A DNA stretch of 64,000 bases, taken from positions 1 to 64,000 of the forward strand of contig JAGTJU010000011.1 of the NCBI GenBank assembly GCA_022184915.1, in the 5' to 3' direction. How positions within the stretch are numbered: the stretch's first letter is position 1; every line of letters begins with the position of its first letter. The translations under genes and the position numbers were made by a program. The notes under the pieces were generated by a model. The model was given only the letters and a program-made list of their open reading frames with translations, was not told the origin of the DNA and searched no databases. This stretch comes from Myxococcales bacterium. GTDB taxonomy: Bacteria > Myxococcota_A > Polyangia > Fen-1088. Shown one piece after another: positions 33,547-41,345 of this stretch.

Positions 33547-34308
33547 TCACGGGGCGGGCGGACGCCGTGGCCCCGGAGGCTGCGAGTCTGGCTCGGGATA
33601 GGTGGCGGGCCGAGGGTCGGGACGCGCAGGGCGGGAGCCGCTCTCCCAGGTCAGGGGATCGAGGTGAAACTGCACGAACGCCATCCCCAGGAAGTGAGTT
33701 CCGTGGGAGTTCTCCGCCTCGTTCACGTTCTGGTTGGCGGCGGCCCCCCCGGGGAAGAAAAAATGGTAACCGGGAGAGGCCTCGAGGCCCACGACGAACA
33801 GTTTGTTCAGGTGGTAGTCGAGTGCCACCACCCCGTTCCAGACGAAGCCCTTGTCGGAGACCTGGTCGTTATCGAGCGGTGGCCGGACGTCCCTGTGCAG
33901 ACCCAGGGCGACGCCCCCGTTCACCCCGAGCCGCAGGAAGGTGGACGGCTCGGGATGGCTGTCGAGCGCGAAGTCACCGTCGAGTCCCAGGAGGAACTGA
34001 AAAAGTGTGCTTCCTCCTGGCCCCGAGACACCCGCCTCGTCCTGCGAGCGTTGGTCGAAGATACGGGTCCCGCTGACGACGAAATCGATGAAAAGCACCT
34101 CGGCGCCAAGCTCGAACCCCATCGAAGGGCCCTGCGCGAGGTCGAAGTAATCAGAGGCGTTGGCGGCGAGGCTGTTCGATCCCTGGCCCGTGACCCAGCC
34201 GCCTTTCATCGAGGCGTAAAGGTCGAGCAGCTTTGCTTCGGCCCGAGGCGCGTCGCGAGCCACCAGGGCCAAGGCTCCGAGCACCGCCAAACCGAGTCGT
34301 TTATTCAT
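33547..34308 (-). CDS. Putative outer-membrane beta-barrel protein
   Basis: 253 residues with a signal peptide (RLGLAVLGALALVARDAPRAEA). Alternating hydrophobic strands and aromatic girdles (LDLYASMKGGWVTGQG, GFELGAEVLFIDFVVSG, LFVVGLEASPGYHFFFPGG) indicate a small outer-membrane barrel. A disordered Pro-rich tail closes the protein. Its ATG overlaps the stop of the glutaredoxin-like lipoprotein (ATGA), so the two are coupled. Ligand unknown. Confidence 0.72.
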   Translation of the reverse strand: MNKRLGLAVLGALALVARDAPRAEAKLLDLYASMKGGWVTGQGSNSLAANASDYFDLAQGPSMGFELGAEVLFIDFVVSGTRIFDQRSQDEAGVSGPGGSTLFQFLLGLDGDFALDSHPEPSTFLRLGVNGGVALGLHRDVRPPLDNDQVSDKGFVWNGVVALDYHLNKLFVVGLEASPGYHFFFPGGAAANQNVNEAENSHGTHFLGMAFVQFHLDPLTWESGSRPARPDPRPATYPEPDSQPPGPRRPPAP

Positions 34309-35066
34309 ATCGTCTCCCCGAGGAGGGCCTCGACCCTTCTTGGGTCGAAACCGATCAACAAACGTCCGCGAACCTCGAGGATCGGCACCCTGTCGGCATC
34401 TACCCCGAGGGCTGCGGCCTTTCGCCGCAACTCATCGGCAGCTGCGAGATCTTTCTCGACGTCCTTGTCGACGAACGGAATGTCGTGGGAAAGGAAGTAC
34501 TGCCGCGCGCTTCGACAAGCTCCACACCAGCTCGTCCCGTAGAGCGTGACGTCAGGCCTACGATCGCCTCCCGGCTTGGCTCGGGCGATGGCCTGGTCCG
34601 TGGGCTCGGCTGCGGGTCTTTCTGCCAAGCGGGACGAGTCGCCCGGGGGCAAGCGAGCCAACGCTTGAGTCTCGAAGACCTCTCGCGCTACTCGTCGAGC
34701 GGGCGCGCGTCCCGCGTCCATCACCTGTGCCAGGTTCACCACCCACACACCCGTCGCGGATGGCGAGCCTTCCGAGGGTTTCGGCTCGAGGGCGCGTACC
34801 ACGCCTCGTGACTCCGCGGGGACGTCGCTCGCTTGGTCCGTCGTAGCGAAGGTGCCTTCGGACGTGGCGTATACGAACAGCCACCCGCCGCCCGACTCCA
34901 CGTAGACCGGCTCCGGCGGAAGAGGCACCACGGGCGGGGTCGAGGGCGCTTCTCGTCTGCACGCGAGCAGGAATAGACAGAGAAGGCAAGCTGCCAGCCT
35001 CGAACGGGAGAGGGCTGGCCGTGCGCCAGGGATGTGCTTTGCGGAGGAGCGGGTGGGTCTGGTCAT
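34305..35066 (-). CDS. Putative lipoprotein with C-terminal glutaredoxin-like domain
   Basis: 253 residues. The signal RLAACLLCLFLLAC ends in a lipobox (LLAC, about residue 31). The middle part is unrecognised. The last 85 residues are a glutaredoxin/NrdH-like domain: VTLYGTSWCGACRSARQYFLSHDIPFVDKDVEKD, with a CGAC redox pair, then a cis-Pro region VPILEVRGRLLIGFD. A membrane-tethered thiol oxidoreductase facing the periplasm is implied, perhaps acting on Cys-containing envelope proteins. It is coupled to the barrel protein at 33547. Confidence 0.82.
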   Translation of the reverse strand: MTRPTRSSAKHIPGARPALSRSRLAACLLCLFLLACRREAPSTPPVVPLPPEPVYVESGGGWLFVYATSEGTFATTDQASDVPAESRGVVRALEPKPSEGSPSATGVWVVNLAQVMDAGRAPARRVAREVFETQALARLPPGDSSRLAERPAAEPTDQAIARAKPGGDRRPDVTLYGTSWCGACRSARQYFLSHDIPFVDKDVEKDLAAADELRRKAAALGVDADRVPILEVRGRLLIGFDPRRVEALLGETI

Positions 35067-35163
35067 GCGGGGGCCTTGGTGACGCGTCGAACACGGGTCT
35101 TCGGGAGGGTTCGCTTTGGACACGACTTGTCGTTTGGGCGTCTCGAAGGGTATTTTGCCTCCC

Positions 35164-35322
35164 GTGAACCCCGAGAGGCACGAACTCCATTCCCGACCCG
35201 ACACCACGAGCCGCGTGGTGCTCGTCGGGATGCTGCTGTTGGCGGCGGTGGGCATAGTAACAGTCTTCGGCGAAGGCTTGTGGTCGCTCGCCAAGGGTGA
35301 CCTATCCGTCCAAAATCCTTGA
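35164..35322 (+). CDS. Small single-pass membrane protein (uncertain)
   Basis: 52 residues from GTG 35164: a charged N-terminus (VNPERHELHSRPD) then one hydrophobic helix (VVLVGMLLLAAVGIVTVFG). No clear ribosome binding site is seen; an in-frame ATG exists at 35116. The gene would sit just upstream of the FHA/CpaF gene. It looks like a membrane peptide, but chance cannot be excluded. Confidence 0.4.
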   Translation: MNPERHELHSRPDTTSRVVLVGMLLLAAVGIVTVFGEGLWSLAKGDLSVQNP

Positions 35323-35347
35323 CCGTTTTGGACCCTCGGCTTAGCGT
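35319..35347 (+). promoter_or_regulatory. Promoter of the FHA/CpaF gene, ATG 6 nt after the -10 box
   Basis: -35 TTGACC, 17-bp spacer, -10 TAGCGT, then 6 nt to the ATG at 35354: a leaderless layout. The promoter at 47982-48010 has the same -10 and the same 6-nt distance. Confidence 0.5.
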
Positions 35348-35353
35348 GGCACC

Positions 35354-37282
35354 ATGGTGATTCTCAGCCTGACCGAAAAAGGCGGTGAGACGAAGCAGCT
35401 GCAGTTCGACAAAGCCGAAGTAGGGGTCGGACGGGTGCAGGGCAACGACATCGTTTTGCCCAAGGGCAACGTCTCGAAACGCCACTGCCGGATCGTCCTG
35501 CAGGACGGCCGTTTCTCCATCGAAGACCTCAAAAGCACCAACGGCACGTACGTGAACGGCCGCAAGGTCGCTGAAGTGACCGAGGTTTTCGGCGGCGACA
35601 AGATCTACATCGGCGACTTCGTCATTCGCATCGAGAACGCGCCCACCGCCGAGGCGGCGAATCTCGGCACCGAAGCGGGCTCGCTGAGCACCGCTCTGGG
35701 AAACCGCCGCCCTCCTCCGCCCCCACCCGGGCGCCCCACGAGTTCCTTGCCGACGCAGAGTGAAGAGGGGAGCCGCCCTCCTCTGCCGCCCCCGCCTCCC
35801 GGGCGCCGCGACACCATGGTGCCTCAGCAGTCGGCAGAAGCGCCTGTGTTTGCGCCGCTTGCACCGGCGCCGGCTGTTGTCTCCCCCCCCACCGTGCTCG
35901 ATCTCGACGACAGCGAGCCGTTGGCCACGGCGCCGCCCCGCGCCCCTACGCCGCCGCCGGCTCCTTCTCCCCCCGTGCAGCCCTCGTTCGGGGCGCCTGC
36001 GTTGCAGGCTCCCTTCGGGGCGCCTGCGTTGCAGGCTCCCTTCGCGGCGCCTGCGTTGCAGCCCCCGGTGCTCCAGCCCCCGGTGCTCCAGCCTGTCTCG
36101 GCCCCCCCCGCGAAGGCCCAGGCCCCCGCTTCTCAATCCCCCATCCAACCGCCGGCTCCGGTGGCCGCACCTCCGGTGTATGCGGAGGCTCCCGAAGGCG
36201 ACGACGATCTTCGTGAGCGGGCGTTGAGCGACGCCATCACCGCCACGAAAAAGCGCGGGGCCGTTGCTCCCAACAGGTTCGATAACCCCGCCAACCCTGC
36301 CGCGTGGATTTCGCAGGTCCTGTCGGATGCCTCCGTGGCTGGCGTTTACGTCATGGGCCCCGAGGCGGTCGAGCTCGAACGCAACGGAAAGCGTGAGGCC
36401 GTGTCGCTCGGACAGGCCGAGTCCAAAGCCCTGGCGCTGACGATCCGGACCTTGGCAGAGCGGGCCGGCGTCTCCGTCGAGCCGGGTGTGGTGGACGTTG
36501 CCGTGGAAGGCGGCGCACGCCTCGTAGCCATCTTCCCGCCCTACGCACGCAGTGTCTGTGCCAGCCTCACCCGCGGCGTCATGACCGAGACCGACCTTGG
36601 GTCTCTCCAGAGCGCGGGCTGCATGTCGGCCGATGTGAAAAGTGTTTTGCAGGCGGCTCTTGCCTCGAGGTGCAACATCCTCGTATCGGGCGATCGCTTG
36701 CCGGCTCTTTCCCTCCTGCGCGCCCTCGCCCGTGAGCTTGACCCGCACAGCACGGTGATCAGCGTGGGCGAACTGGTGGCGAGCAACGATCCAGAGAAGC
36801 CCTGGGTGACTTTGGCAACCGAGCCTCGCAATCCGGACCTCATTCACGCCGTTGCGCATCTGCACCCTGAGTACGTCTTCGCGGACGTGTCGGCCGCAGC
36901 CGTTGCCGCTGACATCCTCCACGAGTGCACGTTCGGGCAGCAGGGCGCGGTGGTACTCGCGCCCGGCCGCTCGGCACGAGATGCGCTTGCCCGGCTCGAG
37001 GCTGGCACTGGCTCCTCCTTTCGTGCAGCCTCTGCCACGAAATTGATCGCCACGGCCTTCGACCTCGTCGTGCACTGTGTGCCTCTTCAATCCGGGTGGC
37101 GGATATCCACTCTGGCAGAGCCGACGGTGACTCAGGACGGGCGCATCGACGCCACCGAGCTCATCGCCTTCGAGCCGAAGGGCACTGGGGGAGCCTATAA
37201 GTCGGGCAGCACCAGCAGCCGCCTGGCGATGACCCTGGAAGCACGGGGCAAGCCCGTTCCGAACGACGTCTTGCGACGCTGA
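35354..37282 (+). CDS. FHA domain fused to a CpaF/TadA-like secretion pseudo-ATPase
   Basis: 642 residues. The FHA domain (about 1-95; GRVQGNDIVLP, VSKRHCRI, STNGTYVNG) is followed by a long Pro/Ala-rich linker (about 110-290) with three 9-residue repeats (FGAPALQAP). The C-terminal about 340 residues align by pattern with CpaF-type T4P/T2S ATPases: a VYVMGPEAVELERNGKREAVS opening, then CNILVSGDRLPALSLLRAL where Walker A should be, and LHPEYVFADVSAAAVA where the RxRPDRIVVGEVRG Walker B belongs. All ATP-binding residues are lost, so it should be a phosphothreonine-reading, non-hydrolysing scaffold. Next gene 6 bp downstream. Confidence 0.85.
   Translation: MVILSLTEKGGETKQLQFDKAEVGVGRVQGNDIVLPKGNVSKRHCRIVLQDGRFSIEDLKSTNGTYVNGRKVAEVTEVFGGDKIYIGDFVIRIENAPTAEAANLGTEAGSLSTALGNRRPPPPPPGRPTSSLPTQSEEGSRPPLPPPPPGRRDTMVPQQSAEAPVFAPLAPAPAVVSPPTVLDLDDSEPLATAPPRAPTPPPAPSPPVQPSFGAPALQAPFGAPALQAPFAAPALQPPVLQPPVLQPVSAPPAKAQAPASQSPIQPPAPVAAPPVYAEAPEGDDDLRERALSDAITATKKRGAVAPNRFDNPANPAAWISQVLSDASVAGVYVMGPEAVELERNGKREAVSLGQAESKALALTIRTLAERAGVSVEPGVVDVAVEGGARLVAIFPPYARSVCASLTRGVMTETDLGSLQSAGCMSADVKSVLQAALASRCNILVSGDRLPALSLLRALARELDPHSTVISVGELVASNDPEKPWVTLATEPRNPDLIHAVAHLHPEYVFADVSAAAVAADILHECTFGQQGAVVLAPGRSARDALARLEAGTGSSFRAASATKLIATAFDLVVHCVPLQSGWRISTLAEPTVTQDGRIDATELIAFEPKGTGGAYKSGSTSSRLAMTLEARGKPVPNDVLRR
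35987..36067 (+). repeat. Three tandem 27-bp repeats in the FHA/CpaF linker
   Basis: Units begin at 35987, 36014 and 36041. Each encodes F(G/A)APALQ(A/P)P and contains the inverted repeat GCCTGC-GTT-GCAGGC. Two 15-bp units encoding PPVLQ follow to about 36091. Expected to vary in copy number between strains. Confidence 0.85.
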
Positions 37283-37288
37283 ACACGC

Positions 37289-38509
37289 GTGGCTTCAAGC
37301 TTCTTCGACGACTTCCGGCAGGCCTTGTCCCGTGGCGCCGAGGGGCTCATTCGGGTGGGGGAACCAGCAAGCTCCGAGGCGCTGGAGGCGCTCGAGGCGC
37401 AGCTTCCTCACCCGCTTCCACCGCTTCTCCGAACATTTCTTCAATCCTGGGATGGTGCGGATCTCTTTCACGAGAGCGTGTGCATCCACGGCACGGGCAA
37501 TGCGTTCGGAGGGCTTGCAGACGCCAACCTGAGTGAGCGGCCAGCCGGACTCGCATCAGGAGACTTTGTCTTCGGAACGACCTCAGCTGGTGAATGCCTG
37601 GTCATCGACCCCAGCGGGCGCGTCGCCCGCTTGCGCGCTTTCGATGAGGAGCGCTCGAGGTGGGAGGAACGCTGGGATGCGGGGACCACGTTCGAGACAT
37701 GGCTGGCCACGACCGTGACCCGAGAGCTACCTCTCTACGATTCCGAAGGCGAATTCATCTTGGAGGCCTTCGACGACGATGGCATGTCCCTGACGCCCGC
37801 GTTCGCCCTCAAGCTGGCCCGCAGGGTCGCAAAGAAAGATGCTGGGGCTGCTGAGCCCCACCATGAGCTGGGTCTGGCTCAGCGACGCATGGGGCGTGCC
37901 AAAGAGGCTGCCCAGTCGTTCGCGCTGGCGGCCGCGCGCGATCCGCGAAACCCGTGGATCTGGTTCGACCTCGGCCGGGCCCACCTCATGGCCGACGCGT
38001 GGCTGTCGGCTGCCGAGGCATTCGGCCAGGCTGCTGCCTTCGTCGACGATGACGACGCTGCACGCTTTTTCGCCTGGCGGGCCTTTGCCTTCAAGTCTGC
38101 AGGTCCCGAGCACGAAGCAGAACGCCAGCAAGCCTGTGTGAGGGCCCATTCCCTCTCCGAGGGCATCGTACAAGAGCTCACGAAGGCCGCAGCCGAAGCC
38201 GTGAAGGCCGACGATACGGATGCCTACGCCGCCGTGGCTCCTCTGCTCGACGCGTTTTCCCCGGCCACGTCGGCCAAGCGCCTGCCCACCGCGAAGGCGC
38301 TGGCCCCTACGGTGCCGAGTGCTCCCCCACCCCCACGAAGGCCCCCGCCGCGTCCTGGCCGCGCACCGAAACCGCCACCCGCTTCACGCCCGGCGGCAAA
38401 ACGAGCGACAAAGCGACCTGCGAAGGCCGCGCAGGCGGTGCGTTCTCAGCGATCTGGGTCGGGCCCGTCGCCTGGTTCTCGGTCGAAGACGAAGACGCCT
38501 CGGCGCTGA
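37289..38509 (+). CDS. SMI1/KNR4-like domain protein with TPRs and a basic tail
   Basis: 406 residues from GTG 37289, 6 bp after the FHA/CpaF gene. The N-terminal about 150 residues resemble the SMI1/KNR4 fold (EALEALEAQLPHPLPPLLRTFLQSWDGADLF; SGDFVFGTTSAGECLVIDPSGRVARL; FETWLATTV). Residues about 170-270 form TPRs (HHELGLAQRRMGRAKEAAQSFALAAARDPRNPWIWFDLGRAHLM). The last 70 residues are Pro/Arg/Lys-rich and histone-tail-like. SMI1/KNR4 domains often occur in toxin immunity proteins, but none of that context is present. Its last 203 bp are antisense to the next gene. Confidence 0.72.
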   Translation: MASSFFDDFRQALSRGAEGLIRVGEPASSEALEALEAQLPHPLPPLLRTFLQSWDGADLFHESVCIHGTGNAFGGLADANLSERPAGLASGDFVFGTTSAGECLVIDPSGRVARLRAFDEERSRWEERWDAGTTFETWLATTVTRELPLYDSEGEFILEAFDDDGMSLTPAFALKLARRVAKKDAGAAEPHHELGLAQRRMGRAKEAAQSFALAAARDPRNPWIWFDLGRAHLMADAWLSAAEAFGQAAAFVDDDDAARFFAWRAFAFKSAGPEHEAERQQACVRAHSLSEGIVQELTKAAAEAVKADDTDAYAAVAPLLDAFSPATSAKRLPTAKALAPTVPSAPPPPRRPPPRPGRAPKPPPASRPAAKRATKRPAKAAQAVRSQRSGSGPSPGSRSKTKTPRR

Positions 38510-39878
38510 ACGGAACGGGGGCGGCGATCTTGCGCCGAATCCCCGCAGCGTCCTCCGCGTACATCAGGAGCTCGCCCCGCGCCGGTCCCGAGAAGCCTAA
38601 AAGGGTGACCTCGGCGCGCCCGCCGGCCCCCTCGTGCTCGACCTTGATGGCGACCTGCACACGTATGAGCTGGTTGAAGAGCCCACTCACGTAGCTGCCC
38701 ACGACCGGCAGCCACGCTTCGGCCGTATCCAGGTAGACAGCCTCGTCCAGGGAGAAGAGCACCTGCCCCGGGACGCGCTCGTAGGCCAGCTGGCGCAGCC
38801 CGTTCGAGACAAGGTACTGCTTGCCCGTTCGGCGCAACTGGAGCCGGTCAACCCGGGGCTGCGGATAGGTGAGCGAGCCGTTCGCGGCGACCTTGACATC
38901 CAGGGGCGTGGTGTTGGCGTCCACGGCCACGTTCTCGGGGACGGTGCCCGCCGAGAAGAACCGCCGCTGGGTTTCGTCCGCGAGCCCTCGGCCATCGGGG
39001 GCCGTGAAAAAGGCGCTCAACGTGGGGCGCTCGACAGGAGCCGCGGCTGACGGCACTCCGGCCCGCCCGTAGCGTGCGGCCACGAAGGCCTCGAAATCCG
39101 AGCCGCGATCCCAGGAGCCTGCTCCGCCCCCGCGTCTCAGGTAGGCCCCGCGGAAGTCGTTGCGGACGTGGGCAGGTTCACCCATGTCGGCGAGGACGGC
39201 GCCCAGGGCTCCCAGAGACAGCAGCGCCTCGACCAAGGCCGCGCGGCGGGCCTCGGGGGTTTCGCCGGAGGCCGTGCGCTCGAGGAACGTCAGAAAACGA
39301 GGCAAGCCGAGCTCGTTGTCCTCTGCCAGTGCCCAGCTCAGAGCGGGACGCCCCGTAAGGTCGAAAGTGGTTCCGGTCGCAAGTCCTCGAACCCCGCCTC
39401 GACCATCGAGCGCCAGTCGTAGGCTGTGGGCCATGCCCGTAAGGCCCGGGTCGTCGTGAAGTCCCCGCCCCGACAGTGGGTCGAGGAAGTGATGGCGTCC
39501 CCGTTCCGGAGGGGTGTTTTCGATCACGGCCCCCGCCGCAAGCCAGTTCAGCGCCAGGTTCGTGCCCTGGCTATCGGGGGTGTTGCCCGCGCTGGGATCC
39601 AGGGCCGCAAGGCGTTGCCAAAGCCAGGTCAGCCGCTCGGGCTCGAGTCCTGCCGCCGCCGCGGCGCTGGGCTTGGGGAGCGCCAGTGGCTCGAACAAAC
39701 CCAAGGCCAGGCCCAAAGGCCCCGTGAGCTTGTCGTGAAGGCGCGAGGCCAACGCCGCTTTTTCGACGAGGCCGGGTTGAGTGGTGGCTGGTGCCCAGGC
39801 CTTGGCCACCGTGGGGTGAGCGACGGCGAACGCAAGGGTGCCGAGACCGAGCCGAATCGAGAGGTGACGACGGGTCAT
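38307..39878 (-). CDS. Secreted zinc-dependent phospholipase C / P1-nuclease-like protein
   Basis: 523 residues. A Tat-like signal (MTRRHLSIRLGLGTLAFAVAH...TVAKA) would be cut to expose a Trp (AKA-WAP), as in zinc-dependent phospholipase C, where Trp1 is a zinc ligand. RGRHHFLDPLSGRG (about 130) and ALGAVLADMGEPAHVRNDFRG (about 224-244) resemble the HxxxDxxQPxH signature of the PLC/S1-P1 fold. The C-terminal about 250 residues are unrecognised and beta-rich. Substrate unknown. The ATG overlaps the stop of the 39875 gene (ATGA), so the two are coupled. Its 3' end overlaps the SMI1/TPR gene on the other strand. Confidence 0.65.
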   Translation of the reverse strand: MTRRHLSIRLGLGTLAFAVAHPTVAKAWAPATTQPGLVEKAALASRLHDKLTGPLGLALGLFEPLALPKPSAAAAAGLEPERLTWLWQRLAALDPSAGNTPDSQGTNLALNWLAAGAVIENTPPERGRHHFLDPLSGRGLHDDPGLTGMAHSLRLALDGRGGVRGLATGTTFDLTGRPALSWALAEDNELGLPRFLTFLERTASGETPEARRAALVEALLSLGALGAVLADMGEPAHVRNDFRGAYLRRGGGAGSWDRGSDFEAFVAARYGRAGVPSAAAPVERPTLSAFFTAPDGRGLADETQRRFFSAGTVPENVAVDANTTPLDVKVAANGSLTYPQPRVDRLQLRRTGKQYLVSNGLRQLAYERVPGQVLFSLDEAVYLDTAEAWLPVVGSYVSGLFNQLIRVQVAIKVEHEGAGGRAEVTLLGFSGPARGELLMYAEDAAGIRRKIAAPVPFSAEASSSSTENQATGPTQIAENAPPARPSQVALSLVLPPGVKRVAVSVRGQDAAGAFVGVGEHSAP

Positions 39879-41161
39879 GGCGCACGCTCCGGCGTTGACG
39901 GGGTTTCGGGAGGAGTGAGAGCTCCGGACGAAGGAGGCTTTGGCTCAGCCTCCGGGGGCTTCGACGCACCGGGAATGGGTGAAGTCTGTGAGCGAGGGGC
40001 CTCGAAGGGGTTGCCAACACCTTGGTCCCCGCCGCTGGCATCGCCGGGCGACGGGAGGCGACCGAGCCGCTCTCGTACCAGGCGCGCCAGTTGCGAGACC
40101 TTGGCCGCGTCGTCACACTGCCCGAGTCCACAGGTGACGGAGACGACGAATCCGGGGTCCCGCACGAGGAAGACCACGGCGCGCACCTCTTCGGCGCGCA
40201 CGCGCACGGAGGCATCACCAAGCTCGCCCCGCGCTTCGGCTTCGGGTAACTCGGACACGAGCTGCCGGTACTGGGCCTCGGCGGCCACTTCCCCTAGCCG
40301 CCAGAGGCGCACGGCCACGTCGTCTCGCTCCGATTCAGTCTCGGCGCGAAAGTGCAAGCTGTCGTAGAACTCGCTGCGGGGGAGGTCGGGGAGCCTTCCC
40401 ACGGTGAGTAGCCCCTCGAATGTGCTGATGGCCCGAAGCTCGGCTTCCGTCAGCAGGGGGGAGGCGTCGAGCAGACCGGTGGGTGTGGGTTCGATCTCGG
40501 GCGCACCGGGTACCGGCGTTCGCAGTTCGAGTGCCGCCGGCTGACGCTCCCAGGCCGCCGCCTCTCGCACCGCGGGGCTTCCGCCCATGAAGACGACGTG
40601 TCGCGCGTGAGAAAGCTCGTCCCTCCAGCGCATCAAGCGAACCTGGTTGCGGTTCTGGCTGAAGTCCTTGCGTGCCTCGCCGCTTGGAAACAGGTGGTCA
40701 CTGCGCCAAACCACGTAGCCGCGCTTGTAGATGACCAAGGTGAACCGGGCGACGCGCGCCGAGGCCCCCTCGGGTAGCCGAGGCAACGAGGGCAACTCGT
40801 ATCGACCGTCCGGGTTGGTCACCGTTTCGAGGGTGTAGCCCCCCGCTGGACCCACGAGCCCCACGCCTCCCTCGAACGCCCACGAGGCCGAGACCACAGC
40901 TTCGGGCAGAGGGCGTTCGGTTTCGGCGTCCAGCACCAAGCCATCGAAGGGGCCCAACAGATCGCCGGGATCGAGCGTCTCGGGGCGCGCGGTAAAGGGC
41001 GCTCTTGGCACGATCGGACCGCAGGCGGCCCAGCAAAGTGCCGCGCATGCACCGATGACCCACATCTGGGGGGGCAACCCACCCGTTCGGCCCCGTGCGG
41101 TAGCGGGCCGGACGGCCAGAGGCGCGACGGGGTCTCCCGACCCGAACGCCTTGTCGCTCAC
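39875..41161 (-). CDS. Putative lipoprotein with carboxypeptidase-regulatory-like domain
   Basis: 428 residues from GTG 41161, or about 396 from ATG 41065. A hydrophobic stretch ends in LCWAAC (lipobox, about residue 47). A CarboxypepD_reg-like unit follows (GLVLDAETERPLPEAVVSASWAFEGG...NPDGRYELPSLP, about 74-130). The rest is unrecognised (ARHVVFMGGSPAVREAAAWERQ), with a Pro-rich tail. It is translationally coupled to the PLC/P1-like protein at 38307; the pair may be a secreted enzyme and its surface partner. The charged residues before the hydrophobic core favour the longer start, but GAGGG is only 3 to 4 nt from the GTG. Confidence 0.68.
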   Translation of the reverse strand: MSDKAFGSGDPVAPLAVRPATARGRTGGLPPQMWVIGACAALCWAACGPIVPRAPFTARPETLDPGDLLGPFDGLVLDAETERPLPEAVVSASWAFEGGVGLVGPAGGYTLETVTNPDGRYELPSLPRLPEGASARVARFTLVIYKRGYVVWRSDHLFPSGEARKDFSQNRNQVRLMRWRDELSHARHVVFMGGSPAVREAAAWERQPAALELRTPVPGAPEIEPTPTGLLDASPLLTEAELRAISTFEGLLTVGRLPDLPRSEFYDSLHFRAETESERDDVAVRLWRLGEVAAEAQYRQLVSELPEAEARGELGDASVRVRAEEVRAVVFLVRDPGFVVSVTCGLGQCDDAAKVSQLARLVRERLGRLPSPGDASGGDQGVGNPFEAPRSQTSPIPGASKPPEAEPKPPSSGALTPPETPSTPERAP

Positions 41162-41221
41162 CTACCCTCGCAACGCGAGGGGTTTCGAGCGAAAATGCGG
41201 GAAGTTGTGCGAATGGACATG

Positions 41222-41250
41222 TTTGACGCCTGTGCCGAGGCCCTGTTAAA
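41222..41250 (+). promoter_or_regulatory. Promoter of the FHA-PP2C-kinase operon
   Basis: -35 TTGACG, 17-bp spacer, -10 TTAAAT. Predicted start about 41257, leaving a leader of about 90 nt before the TTG at 41346. Confidence 0.6.
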
Positions 41251-41345
41251 TGCTTGGAAAAGCGTCGTTTCGCGGCGACGATGAGCGCCCGAAGGGCTTT
41301 CGATGAAGAACTCTCCGCTCGCCTGTTACCAGAGGATTGCGCCCG

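Noticed and set aside
35063-37090. A 675-codon antisense reading frame opposite the FHA/CpaF gene
   Set aside because: Its Arg/Gly repeats mirror the Pro/Ala linker on the coding strand; no domain is recognisable.
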